From positions 1-64,000 of the forward strand of contig MKTA01000030.1 in NCBI GenBank assembly GCA_001897515.1: a stretch of 64,000 bases of DNA. The letters run 5' to 3'. Numbering within the stretch: position 1 is the first letter of the stretch; each line of letters opens with the position of its first letter. The DNA comes from Bacteroidetes bacterium 41-46. GTDB taxonomy: Bacteria > Bacteroidota > Bacteroidia > Bacteroidales > UBA932. The notes beneath the pieces are model-generated. The model searched no databases and was not told the origin of the DNA. It saw only the letters and a list, made by a program, of their open reading frames with translations. The translations under genes and the position numbers were made by a program. This document shows positions 54,959 through 63,769 of this stretch, piece by piece.

Positions 54959-56211
54959 GCATTAACAATATTTCAAGATTATTGCGAGACGGGCATATAG
55001 TTGCATCAGAAGACTCTCTTGTCCAGGCAAAAAGACTTGAATATCTCTTCAAGAAAAACAATATAAACTATAAGATGTTTCATAATGCCTCAGATGCTTA
55101 TAATTCACTGCTGGAAAACAAACCATCAATGGTAATCAGTGATGTAATTATGCCTGGCATGAATGGTTTTGAATTTTGCAAAAAAATTAAAGAAAACAAT
55201 AATCTGAAGGAGATCCCTGTTATGCTTCTGACTGCTCTGCAGGATCCTGATGATATAATCAAAGGTCTTCAATCTGGTGCAGATAACTTTGTAACCAAGC
55301 CATATGAGGAGTATGAGATATTAGACAGAATATCCCATTTACTGGAGAACAGAGAACTAGCAACAGAGGTAGCCGATAACTCGGAAATTAAGCTAATATT
55401 TAGAGGAGCTGAATATCACATAACATCATCAAAAAGGCAAATAATAGACTTGCTGATATCTGTGTATGAGACTGCAACCAAGCGAAATGATGAACTGACA
55501 GATATTAAAGCTCAATTAGAGAGATCAAATAATGAGTTAAAGCAGGCTAACAGTGATCTTGAATCATTCTCACGCTCAGTCTCTCACGACCTCAGATCTC
55601 CTTTGTCAGTTATTCTTGGCTTTGCATCTGCAATGCTTGATAATCCTGATAGTTCTATATCAGGAGACGAGAAAGAGTTTCTGGGATATATAAAAGACTC
55701 GGCAGAGGAGATGTCTCAGTTGATAAAGGATCTCCTAGCATTTTCTCAATCCGGGACAACAGAATTAAACAGAGAATCTGTTAATCTGTCTAAACTGGCA
55801 CGGGATATAATAGAGAACTTAATGGTAAGGTATCCGGAAACAACACCGGAATTTTCAGTTCAGGACGATTTGGTTGCAAATGCTGACCCCAATTTAATAA
55901 GAGTTGCGTTGGACAATCTATTGGGAAATGCTGTTAAATACAGTTCAAAATCTCAGCACCCGGTAATTAAATTCTTTATGGAGGAGAGTTTTGGATCTGT
56001 CGTATTTTGCATAGAGGATAATGGTGACGGTTTTGATTCAGACAATGCCGAGGGTCTTTATAAACCATTCGTAAGATACCATGGTGATGAGTACACAGGT
56101 ACTGGCGTAGGGCTATCAACAGTTAAGAGGATAATTGAAAGACATGGTGGCAGCGTTTGGGCCGAGTCAAAAAAGGGTGAAGGGGCAAAGTTTTTCTTCA
56201 CTTTAGGATAA
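54955..56211 (+). CDS. REC-HisKA-HATPase sensor kinase of the chemosensory operon
   Basis: 418 residues with the receiver at the N-terminus (Asp63 in MVISDVIMPGMNG), a coiled coil (about 165-205), a HisKA domain with phospho-His211 in SVSHDLRSP and a HATPase with N box LLGNAVKYS and EDNGDGFD. No membrane segment, so cytoplasmic. This order (receiver first, kinase after) suits a relay that takes phosphate from CheA and passes it on to a further regulator. Coupled to cheB by a 4-base overlap. Confidence 0.9.
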   Translation: MSINNISRLLRDGHIVASEDSLVQAKRLEYLFKKNNINYKMFHNASDAYNSLLENKPSMVISDVIMPGMNGFEFCKKIKENNNLKEIPVMLLTALQDPDDIIKGLQSGADNFVTKPYEEYEILDRISHLLENRELATEVADNSEIKLIFRGAEYHITSSKRQIIDLLISVYETATKRNDELTDIKAQLERSNNELKQANSDLESFSRSVSHDLRSPLSVILGFASAMLDNPDSSISGDEKEFLGYIKDSAEEMSQLIKDLLAFSQSGTTELNRESVNLSKLARDIIENLMVRYPETTPEFSVQDDLVANADPNLIRVALDNLLGNAVKYSSKSQHPVIKFFMEESFGSVVFCIEDNGDGFDSDNAEGLYKPFVRYHGDEYTGTGVGLSTVKRIIERHGGSVWAESKKGEGAKFFFTLG

Positions 56212-56217
56212 AATAAA

Positions 56218-56982
56218 ATGCACAATTTAGGTCTGGTACTCTCTGGTGGGGGCGTAAAGGGATTTGCCCATGCAGGAGCAATAAAGGCTCTTGAGGAGAG
56301 AGGCATTGTGCCTGATATTATTGCAGGCACTAGCGCCGGAGCTGTAGTAGCTGCTTTGTATGCCGGAGGCAACTCTCCTGAGAGGATTTTGGATCTATTT
56401 AAAGACAAAGATTTTAATTACTTTGTAGAGCTTAATATCCCAAAAAACGGGCTGTTCAAACCGACAGGTTTTGTACAATTGCTTAAATCCAATATCTCTG
56501 CACGAACTTTCAGCGAATTGAAAATACCGATTAAAGTTATAGCTACAAATTTGGATGAGGGCCGGTATGAGGTCTTTACAGATGGAGATCTGATTAAGAG
56601 AGTTACAGCATCAGCTTGTGTTCCGGTTATCTTTAATCCAATGGAGATAAATGGGAGGTTGTATGCAGATGGGGGTATTTTTAAAAACTTTCCTGTCTCT
56701 GTTTTGCGTGATGAATGCAAAAAAATTATTGGTGTAAATGCAAGTCCTCTTGTAACTGAGAAGTATTCAAAAAACATAGTCGGTATTGCTGAAAGATCTT
56801 ATCATTTCATGTTCAGAGCAAATACACTTGAAGACAAAAAGATGTGCGATATCTTAGTAGAGGTTGAATCAGCAATGCAGTTTAAAACATTTGATCTCAA
56901 AAAGGTTGACGTTATTTTTGAAATGGGGTATAAAGCGATGAACAGCGCTCTTGACAAGAAGAGTCTATCCATCGCTGAATGA
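56218..56982 (+). CDS. Patatin-like phospholipase (RssA type)
   Basis: 254 residues. Patatin motifs: oxyanion loop SGGGVKGFAHAG (9-20), nucleophile Ser39 in GTSAG and the Asp151 of DGGIFKNFPV. It lacks a signal peptide, so it acts in the cytoplasm or at the inner membrane. Likely acyl hydrolase. It is the last gene of the che operon, 6 bases after the kinase; it may change membrane lipids in response to the array or just share transcription. A plain convergent neighbour (TonB receptor) ends 11 bases away. Confidence 0.88.
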   Translation: MHNLGLVLSGGGVKGFAHAGAIKALEERGIVPDIIAGTSAGAVVAALYAGGNSPERILDLFKDKDFNYFVELNIPKNGLFKPTGFVQLLKSNISARTFSELKIPIKVIATNLDEGRYEVFTDGDLIKRVTASACVPVIFNPMEINGRLYADGGIFKNFPVSVLRDECKKIIGVNASPLVTEKYSKNIVGIAERSYHFMFRANTLEDKKMCDILVEVESAMQFKTFDLKKVDVIFEMGYKAMNSALDKKSLSIAE

Positions 56983-56993
56983 TAGGCTAATTT

Positions 56994-59297
56994 TTACAAA
57001 TCAATTTTAACACCGGCAAAAAATGTTCTCGGATTTCCGGGTCCATAGACATACCCGGCATCTCTTAACGCACCCTTGTCCAAGTCTCTTTGATAAGAGT
57101 CAAGGATGTTCTTGACTCCTGTATTAATTTGCAAAATAAAATCTCCGCCAAATTTTATATCATAAGAGAATTTTATTCCCATATCCCAAAATGATGATGT
57201 CTTCTCTAACCTGTCTCTCTCAATATAACCTGCAAAATGGGGCATTATCATACTACCTGTGTAAACAGTAGTTGCTGAAATGTTGAATTTTGCATACGGA
57301 TTCCATGACAGGGTAAAATAGCCGTAATTATCAGGAGTTCTGTGCATTCTTTTGTCAGAATAGACCTCCTCGTCATCAGACCATTTGTAGGGCTCTTTAT
57401 ATCTGCTTGACTGCAAAGTAAAACCTGCCTGAGCAGATAACGAGTTCCCATAATTTGCCTTTAATTCAATATTTCCGCCAGATATCAGAGCTCCGCTTTC
57501 ATTTTTTCTTTCAAGTAATATATTACCGGACTCATCTCTTCCAATAGCCTCAAGAGCAAATACATCTTTAAGATTTGTATGAAAAACTTCACCAAGTATA
57601 TTCATCTGAACAGGACCTGCAAAAAAGTACCAATCGGCTGAAGCACTTAAACTATTTGAGTACTCTGGTCTTAAATCAGGATCTAAAACAATGAGCGATA
57701 CATTACCTCCAACCGCTTCAACATGGAGATCCTCGCTGTATGCCTGGGGTGCTCTGTAGCCGCTTGAATAGCTACCCCTGAATATGATGTTTTCAACAGG
57801 GGAATACCTGAGATTAACTCTGGGAGAGAAAATTGGATTTTTAACATGACTGTTTTTGTCAAGCCTTGCTCCCAATAAGATGCTTAATTTGTCATTTTTC
57901 CACTCATTTTGAACATATCCACCATAAGTGTATGTCATTTGATCAATAATCCTGTTATATCCAAGCATTGCATCCTTCAGGTAATTGTAGTTATATTCAA
58001 AACCCGCAGTAAACTCAGATGGTAAAAAAAGAAATCTCTTAATATTTAAGGAATATTGAGTTCCTGCTGATAGAGTTATATCGTCAGTCCTACCATAAGC
58101 ACTTAAATCATGATTGGTACCAAAATAGCTGTCCCTTCCTATCTTTTGTGCTGAAGTAAATATTGAAACTCTATGTTTGTAATTCTTAGAGTTAAGATCA
58201 AGTTTGACTCCGCCTCCATTTATCTTATGTCTCACCTGCTCAGCAACCGATGCTTCATGCGGAGGTCTTGAAAGAGAGTCCCCTCCCCTTCTGAATTCAT
58301 TCATATGATGATATTCAAGAGTTAATCTTGCATTTGGATTAAATTTATGATACCCCCTAAATCCTATAGTTTCGGCGTCCAATACAGGAATATCACTAAA
58401 TCCATCTCCATCCCTGTCATATTGGGACCTGTCTCTTATCATTCCAAACAGATAGACCCCAGTATTAAAATCTTTTGAAACAAATGAGCTGTTCAGGGAG
58501 GTAGTGAAGTCCATTGAGCCTTTACCCAGAGATGCCGTTTGATTTGAGATAGAAAGAGTATTTTTAATGGGCTCTTTTGTAATTATATTGATTACCCCGC
58601 CAATAGCATTTGAGCCAAATACTGCTGAACCGCCTCCTCTTAACACCTCAACCCTCTCAATCATACTTGCAGGTAGTTGTTCTACTCCATATACTGTCGC
58701 CAAAGAACTAAAAATAGGTCTGCTATCCAATAGAATTTGAGAGTATTGTCCCTCAAGTCCATTAATCCTAACCTGTGTTACTGCACAATTCTGACAACTC
58801 ACCTCAACTCTTACGCCTGGCTGAAAATTTAATACCTGACTCAAATTTGAAGAGGCAGACTGTTCAAAAAGTCTTTTACCAATAACATTAACTACTGAAG
58901 GAGATTCTCTTCTTTTTGACTCATTTCTTGTTGCAGTAACTACAACTTCATTCATATTAAGGGAGCTCTCTGTTAGTTCAAAGTTTAGCAGTATATTTTC
59001 ATAAGGCCTTATCTCAACAATAGTATCTTTTGGAAGATAACCCAAAGAGGAAGCAATAATTCTGAACTTCCCGGATGGCAGGTCTGTTTTGTGAAAATGT
59101 CCACTCTCATCAACCGGAAAAATTAACCCAGTCTCCTCAATTTTAATTGTAGCGTATGGTATATGAAGGCCGGTAGATTTTTCAACAATATGTCCTCTTA
59201 TTGCTGACCCATTAAATTTTGTAGAGTTTGCCTGCGAATATACAGAACTCACTTTTAGCAATAGAAATATTGCTACGAAAAAATATCTTAAAATCAT
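56994..59297 (-). CDS. TonB-dependent outer-membrane receptor (metal or cofactor uptake type)
   Basis: 767 residues: signal peptide (about 1-21), a carboxypeptidase-like CarbopepD domain (33-110), a plug beginning MNEVVVTATR, and a beta-barrel ending with a typical final strand (FFAGVKIDL). The plug carries CxxC (Cys168, Cys171) in the phrase SCQNCAVTQVRINGLEG and VLRGGGSAVFGSNAIGG. Receptors with this CQNC plug are common in Bacteroidetes; ligands such as cobalamin, haem or a metal complex are plausible. No SusD partner is next to it, so not a glycan system. The His-rich gene upstream supports a metal. Confidence 0.88.
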   Translation of the reverse strand: MILRYFFVAIFLLLKVSSVYSQANSTKFNGSAIRGHIVEKSTGLHIPYATIKIEETGLIFPVDESGHFHKTDLPSGKFRIIASSLGYLPKDTIVEIRPYENILLNFELTESSLNMNEVVVTATRNESKRRESPSVVNVIGKRLFEQSASSNLSQVLNFQPGVRVEVSCQNCAVTQVRINGLEGQYSQILLDSRPIFSSLATVYGVEQLPASMIERVEVLRGGGSAVFGSNAIGGVINIITKEPIKNTLSISNQTASLGKGSMDFTTSLNSSFVSKDFNTGVYLFGMIRDRSQYDRDGDGFSDIPVLDAETIGFRGYHKFNPNARLTLEYHHMNEFRRGGDSLSRPPHEASVAEQVRHKINGGGVKLDLNSKNYKHRVSIFTSAQKIGRDSYFGTNHDLSAYGRTDDITLSAGTQYSLNIKRFLFLPSEFTAGFEYNYNYLKDAMLGYNRIIDQMTYTYGGYVQNEWKNDKLSILLGARLDKNSHVKNPIFSPRVNLRYSPVENIIFRGSYSSGYRAPQAYSEDLHVEAVGGNVSLIVLDPDLRPEYSNSLSASADWYFFAGPVQMNILGEVFHTNLKDVFALEAIGRDESGNILLERKNESGALISGGNIELKANYGNSLSAQAGFTLQSSRYKEPYKWSDDEEVYSDKRMHRTPDNYGYFTLSWNPYAKFNISATTVYTGSMIMPHFAGYIERDRLEKTSSFWDMGIKFSYDIKFGGDFILQINTGVKNILDSYQRDLDKGALRDAGYVYGPGNPRTFFAGVKIDL

Positions 59298-59342
59298 TAA
59301 TTTGTATGTGCTGTTAGTTAGTTGAAAAAAGAATAAATAGTC

Positions 59343-59693
59343 TTAACTAACAGCTGGCGGAGCTCTGGATTGAATCAGAGATAGTCGCAAAATGCTATCC
59401 CTGTTTTTTTTATAAAGTCCGAATATTCCAATTAGCTTTCTGAAAATTGACAGCAGAGCAAATGCCGCTGCAATAAAATTTAATGAAGCTAGAAATGTTG
59501 AAATAAGGGAAAAGGATGCTGAGCTATGGGTATGGCTTGGAGAAGAACTCTCACCTCCAAAATAGAGGTGAGAGTGAACAATGCTTTTATCTCCAATGCT
59601 ATGAGTGTGATAGAACATCGTTGCCCCTCCGTAGTAGGAGAGAAACGATATCATCACAATATATTTTAAAATACCTGAGCGTACCTTTTCCAT
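59343..59693 (-). CDS. Small His-rich membrane protein
   Basis: 116 residues. Two hydrophobic helices (about 10-28 and 70-92) flank a loop with histidine pairs (YHTHS, IVHSHLYFGG, SHTHS). The C-terminus ends RAPPAVS, a tail I recall in similar Bacteroidetes proteins beside TonB receptors. His clusters suggest binding of zinc, cobalt or copper in the periplasm. It lies 45 bases upstream of the receptor gene and is read the same way. The ATG at 59693 is used; a longer start at 59708 would fall inside the -7 box. Confidence 0.65.
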   Translation of the reverse strand: MEKVRSGILKYIVMISFLSYYGGATMFYHTHSIGDKSIVHSHLYFGGESSSPSHTHSSASFSLISTFLASLNFIAAAFALLSIFRKLIGIFGLYKKNRDSILRLSLIQSRAPPAVS

Positions 59694-59705
59694 AAGTAAG
59701 GAATG

Positions 59706-59713
59706 CAAAAGTA
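59706..59713 (-). promoter_or_regulatory. -7 box for the His-rich protein and TonB receptor
   Basis: The minus strand reads TACTTTTG, 12 bases before the ATG at 59693. No TTG lies at the -33 distance. Confidence 0.45.
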
Positions 59714-59723
59714 GTAATAATCT

Positions 59724-62150
59724 CTATTTTTTTAAATACTTTTCAAAAAAGCGATCCTGCTCCCACAACAAGTGCAGTATATTCTCCTTAGCAGCGTATC
59801 CGTGTGACTCCTTAGGTAGTATAACCATTCTGACGGGAGCACCAAGCCCTTTAAGAGCTTGAAAATATCTCTCAGTTTGCAAAGTAAATGTTCCGGGGTT
59901 GTTGTCGGCCTCTCCGTGAACAAGTAACATAGGAGTCTTCATTAGTGATGCGTTCATAAAAGGAGACATTGTATTATAAACTTCCGGTACATCCCAGTAA
60001 TTTCTCTGTTCATTCTGGAATCCAAAAGGTGTAAGAGTTCTGTTATATGCCCCGCTTCTGGCAATCCCGACAGCAAACAGATTTGTGTGTGTTAACAGGT
60101 TTGCTGTCATAAAGGCTCCATAAGAATGACCTCCTACTCCAACTCTGGTTCTGTCAATATATCCCAGGGAGTCAACTGCATCAATTGCTGCTTTTGCATT
60201 GGCCACCAACTGCTGAATAAAAGTATCGTTTGGTTCTGAAGAGCCCTCTCCAATAATTGGGAAAGAGGCGTCATCCAGAACTGCATAGCCTCTAACAGCC
60301 CAATATACAAAAGAGCCATATGAGGGGAAAGTGAATTCGTTTGGATTATGAGTACTTTGACTTGCTGAGCTTGCATCCTTAAACTCCTCAGGGTAGGCCC
60401 ATATTAGCAGAGGGAGTCTTTTTCCGCTCTTTTTATCATAATCGGCAGGCAAATAGAGTGTTCCTGATAACATGACTCCATCACTGCGTCTATACTTAAT
60501 TACCTCTTTCTGAACACCTTCAAGCTTTTTGAAAGGGTTCGCAAAGTCAGTTAGTTTGACAGGATCAGACTTTTTCCTGAAATTTCTTGTGTAGTAATTA
60601 GGATATTCAGTTTTAGACTGTATTCTTACAAGCATAAGTCCCTTCTTATAATCAGTTATTGAGACAATATCCTCTTTTTTATCAGTATAGGTGGATTGGT
60701 AAACCCTTTTGGTTTTTAATGTTTTAAGATTAAGTTCATCTATAAAAGGAAATTGTCCCTCCTTTGAATAACCAGGTCCCGTAAGTATAAGGTTACCATT
60801 CTCTATTGCAAGCACATACCTTCCGTAGATATTTTTTCTTGTTTCAAAATTTCCCGGATCAGAATATATGTCCTGTCTATTACGTTTGCTTATCAATTTT
60901 GGTTCAGTAATATCTGAAGAAGGAGAGAACAGGTATGTTGAGGTCATTCTTGTATCATACCACATATCTCTTAAAATAGCAGTTTTATCGTCTCCCCAGA
61001 TAACTCCGGCGTAACGTTGAGGGACCTTTACCAGTAGCTTAGGTTCAGAGGTGAAAGGGGCATCCCATGAGAACAAAGCATCACGATATTCAACCTGAAC
61101 TGATTGATCTCCTCCATCAAGAGCCTCAACATAAACCAATGTTGCAGGTTTGTCTGCTCTCCAATCCATTGATCTCTTTCCGGTTCTTGTTGAACTGAAC
61201 CCTTTTGGCTGGATTTCAATAAGCGGTACACTATTAACCTCCTTTACAAGAGCTCCGGATTTGGTATAAACTTTTGTATTCTGAGGAAATCTGCTTAGCG
61301 GTACTATATATGAATAAGGACGTTGAATTGTTGAAATCATAATAAACTCTCCGTCTGGCGAAAAGGTCTCCCCGGCATATATAGCAGATGGTAAAAAGAG
61401 CTCACTGGCACCATCTGATATGTTTATTTTCCATAGTTCTGAAAGGGCTATGGTTTCAAAATTTGATTCATCATTTTTATTCTTTAACAAATCCTGGTAA
61501 GTCCTGTTTTGGGAAACTCTGCCATCGCTAACAGATACAATAGGACCCTGTGGAATATTTTTGGTCTCATCAATTAAAGTTGCTCTGTTATTAGGTAAAA
61601 CTCTTGCTATTACATAGTTTCCATCTCTTGACCAAGTAAATGGAGTTCCCATGTTTGCATTCAGATTCCTGTCAAATATCTTTTTTGCAACTCTGTTTGA
61701 TATGTCAGCTATCCAAAGCTCAACCCCGGTATTGCTGGTGTGTGTAAACAGAAGATATCGTTCATCAGGAGAGAATTGTAAGTTAGAAATTTTAGGTTCA
61801 TTTGGAAGACCTGAGAGCTGTGTTTCACTTATCTCATCAATTCTTCTGATTTTAATATTATTAATATATGTTACTGTTGAAGAGATGTTTAAAACAGGAT
61901 TTATTCTTAATCCGGCCAACCTCATTTCAGGCTGGTTCAGCTCGTCAAGACTTTTATATGTACTCCTGTATGTAAAAATGAAATTTTCATTTTTTGAATC
62001 AGTTAGAACGGATGGGGCCCTTTCAAAGCTTGCCAGTTCAAGTATTTCTGCCGGAGGGGTTTGATATTTTAAGTTTTCCTGAGAATATAGGGAAAACACA
62101 GAGAAAACTGCCACCAGAATTAGTGACATTCGAGAGAGTTTTGTGATCAT
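59724..62150 (-). CDS. S9 family glutamyl/prolyl oligopeptidase-type peptidase
   Basis: 808 residues with a signal peptide (about 1-22, ending SLYSQ), a seven-bladed beta-propeller N-terminal part and an alpha/beta-hydrolase C-terminal domain. The triad is Ser676 (GGHSYGAF), Asp749 (HGEADNNPG) and His783 (ESHGY). The segment FGFQNEQRNYWDVPEVYN resembles the S9D glutamyl peptidase group. It would cut oligopeptides in the periplasm, alongside the M3 and S46 enzymes. 5 bases after the kinase gene. Confidence 0.9.
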   Translation of the reverse strand: MITKLSRMSLILVAVFSVFSLYSQENLKYQTPPAEILELASFERAPSVLTDSKNENFIFTYRSTYKSLDELNQPEMRLAGLRINPVLNISSTVTYINNIKIRRIDEISETQLSGLPNEPKISNLQFSPDERYLLFTHTSNTGVELWIADISNRVAKKIFDRNLNANMGTPFTWSRDGNYVIARVLPNNRATLIDETKNIPQGPIVSVSDGRVSQNRTYQDLLKNKNDESNFETIALSELWKINISDGASELFLPSAIYAGETFSPDGEFIMISTIQRPYSYIVPLSRFPQNTKVYTKSGALVKEVNSVPLIEIQPKGFSSTRTGKRSMDWRADKPATLVYVEALDGGDQSVQVEYRDALFSWDAPFTSEPKLLVKVPQRYAGVIWGDDKTAILRDMWYDTRMTSTYLFSPSSDITEPKLISKRNRQDIYSDPGNFETRKNIYGRYVLAIENGNLILTGPGYSKEGQFPFIDELNLKTLKTKRVYQSTYTDKKEDIVSITDYKKGLMLVRIQSKTEYPNYYTRNFRKKSDPVKLTDFANPFKKLEGVQKEVIKYRRSDGVMLSGTLYLPADYDKKSGKRLPLLIWAYPEEFKDASSASQSTHNPNEFTFPSYGSFVYWAVRGYAVLDDASFPIIGEGSSEPNDTFIQQLVANAKAAIDAVDSLGYIDRTRVGVGGHSYGAFMTANLLTHTNLFAVGIARSGAYNRTLTPFGFQNEQRNYWDVPEVYNTMSPFMNASLMKTPMLLVHGEADNNPGTFTLQTERYFQALKGLGAPVRMVILPKESHGYAAKENILHLLWEQDRFFEKYLKK

Positions 62151-62155
62151 ATTTG

Positions 62156-63766
62156 TTAGTGTTTGGTAAAAGATTCAATGATTGCAAGCAACTTGTTTTT
62201 CATAATTGGTTTGGCTATATAGCCGTCAAATCCTGCGGACCTGATATTCTGTTCGTCATCTGACAGGGCATAAGCAGTTTGAGCAACGACCGGTAACGAT
62301 GGTCTTAGCCGTTTAATCTGTCTTAAGGCATCATAACCATTAAGGACAGGCATCTTTATATCCATTAAAACAATGTCAAGATTACTTTCACCTTTTACAA
62401 TGTCCACTGCCTCCTGACCATTAATTGCCCTTAACACTATGTGATGGCACCTTGAAAGTAGAGCCGAGAGATATAAGAAGTTTGTATCTTCATCCTCAGC
62501 AATTAATATTCGCATCTGATTTTCCATCTTATCCCCCTTTACTTTCTGTTCTTTTTCTAATGTTTTTTCTGATTTTTGACAAATAATAAGCGGTATTTTG
62601 AATCTGAATAGAGAGCCTCTGCCATATTCTGACTCCACCTCAATATCACCGCCCAACATCTCAACATAGGCTTTAGATATTGCAAGACCTAATCCTGAAC
62701 CTCCTCTTACCCCTTTTCCTTTTTCCGCCTCAATTCTTTTGAATCGCTCAAAAATCTCATCCTGATACTCCTTGTCAATTCCTATTCCGGTATCTTTTAC
62801 ACAAAACTCAATATAAGGGCTATCTCCCGAATTTTCAATTGAGTACCAAAATTGTACAGATCCTTCATCTGTATATTTAATTGAATTTGATATAAGGTTA
62901 GTTAATATTTGTCTAAGCTTTACAGGATCTGTACTTATTTTATAATCAGATTGACTGGATGGAGCTGAGTAAATAAGTCTGACCCTCTTCTCAGATGGTA
63001 TTGTTGCCGACATTGTTTTTCCAACAACATCCATCAATAGATCAATATCAACTTCCTCAAAGTTTGGCTTAATTAAATTTGATTCAATCTTTGACATCTC
63101 AATAATGTCATTGATGATAGAGAGTAGATGGGATCCGCTCCTATTAATAATTTCAATAAAACTATCTCTCTGAGCTGAATCAAGGTCATCCTCCTTTAGC
63201 ATTTCGGCAAAGCCCATTATTGCATTCATTGGAGTTCTGATCTCATGAGAGAGATTTGCAAGAAAAGCAGTCTTCATCTTCTCTCCCTCCTCAGCCCTCT
63301 CCTTTGCTATATGGAGCTCAATATTTTTCTGGACTAATCTGTCTTCGGCCTCTTTTCTATTTGATATATCTGTAATATAACCGTCCAGATACTTAAGATT
63401 CCCGTTCTCATCAAATACACCTCTGCCATGCTCCAGTACCCATTTAAAGGAACCATCCTTTCTTACAATCTTATACTCCTCTTTAAGTACACCTCTGTTA
63501 CTTAATACTACTCTCCATCTTTCGTGAAGATAGCGTCTGTATTCATGGGAGATTACTTCTTCATAAGAGATTAATGAATTATTGATCATTTCATCAGGAG
63601 TATAGCCGGTTATATCCTTACATTGATCGCTAATATACAACATTGTCCAGTTTGAGTCGTTCAGGCATCGGTATACAAAGCCCGGAAGTACTCCAATGAG
63701 CGACGAAAACGTCTCTGCATTATATTCAAACCGCTGAAGAGTCATTCTATGATTAAAATCTGCCAT
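62156..63766 (-). CDS. PAS-containing hybrid histidine kinase with receiver
   Basis: 536 residues: PAS/PAC domain (about 15-140, end GYITDISNRKEAE), coiled coil, HisKA with His174 in ANLSHEIRTPMN, HATPase (G box GSGLGLAI) and a C-terminal receiver with Asp469 (IVLMDIKMP). No transmembrane helix, so a cytoplasmic sensor. No response-regulator gene adjoins it; the phosphate must go on to a partner elsewhere. It is 3 bases after the 6-phosphogluconolactonase gene and before the S9 peptidase, forming one transcript. Confidence 0.92.
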   Translation of the reverse strand: MADFNHRMTLQRFEYNAETFSSLIGVLPGFVYRCLNDSNWTMLYISDQCKDITGYTPDEMINNSLISYEEVISHEYRRYLHERWRVVLSNRGVLKEEYKIVRKDGSFKWVLEHGRGVFDENGNLKYLDGYITDISNRKEAEDRLVQKNIELHIAKERAEEGEKMKTAFLANLSHEIRTPMNAIMGFAEMLKEDDLDSAQRDSFIEIINRSGSHLLSIINDIIEMSKIESNLIKPNFEEVDIDLLMDVVGKTMSATIPSEKRVRLIYSAPSSQSDYKISTDPVKLRQILTNLISNSIKYTDEGSVQFWYSIENSGDSPYIEFCVKDTGIGIDKEYQDEIFERFKRIEAEKGKGVRGGSGLGLAISKAYVEMLGGDIEVESEYGRGSLFRFKIPLIICQKSEKTLEKEQKVKGDKMENQMRILIAEDEDTNFLYLSALLSRCHHIVLRAINGQEAVDIVKGESNLDIVLMDIKMPVLNGYDALRQIKRLRPSLPVVAQTAYALSDDEQNIRSAGFDGYIAKPIMKNKLLAIIESFTKH

Positions 63767-63769
63767 GTT

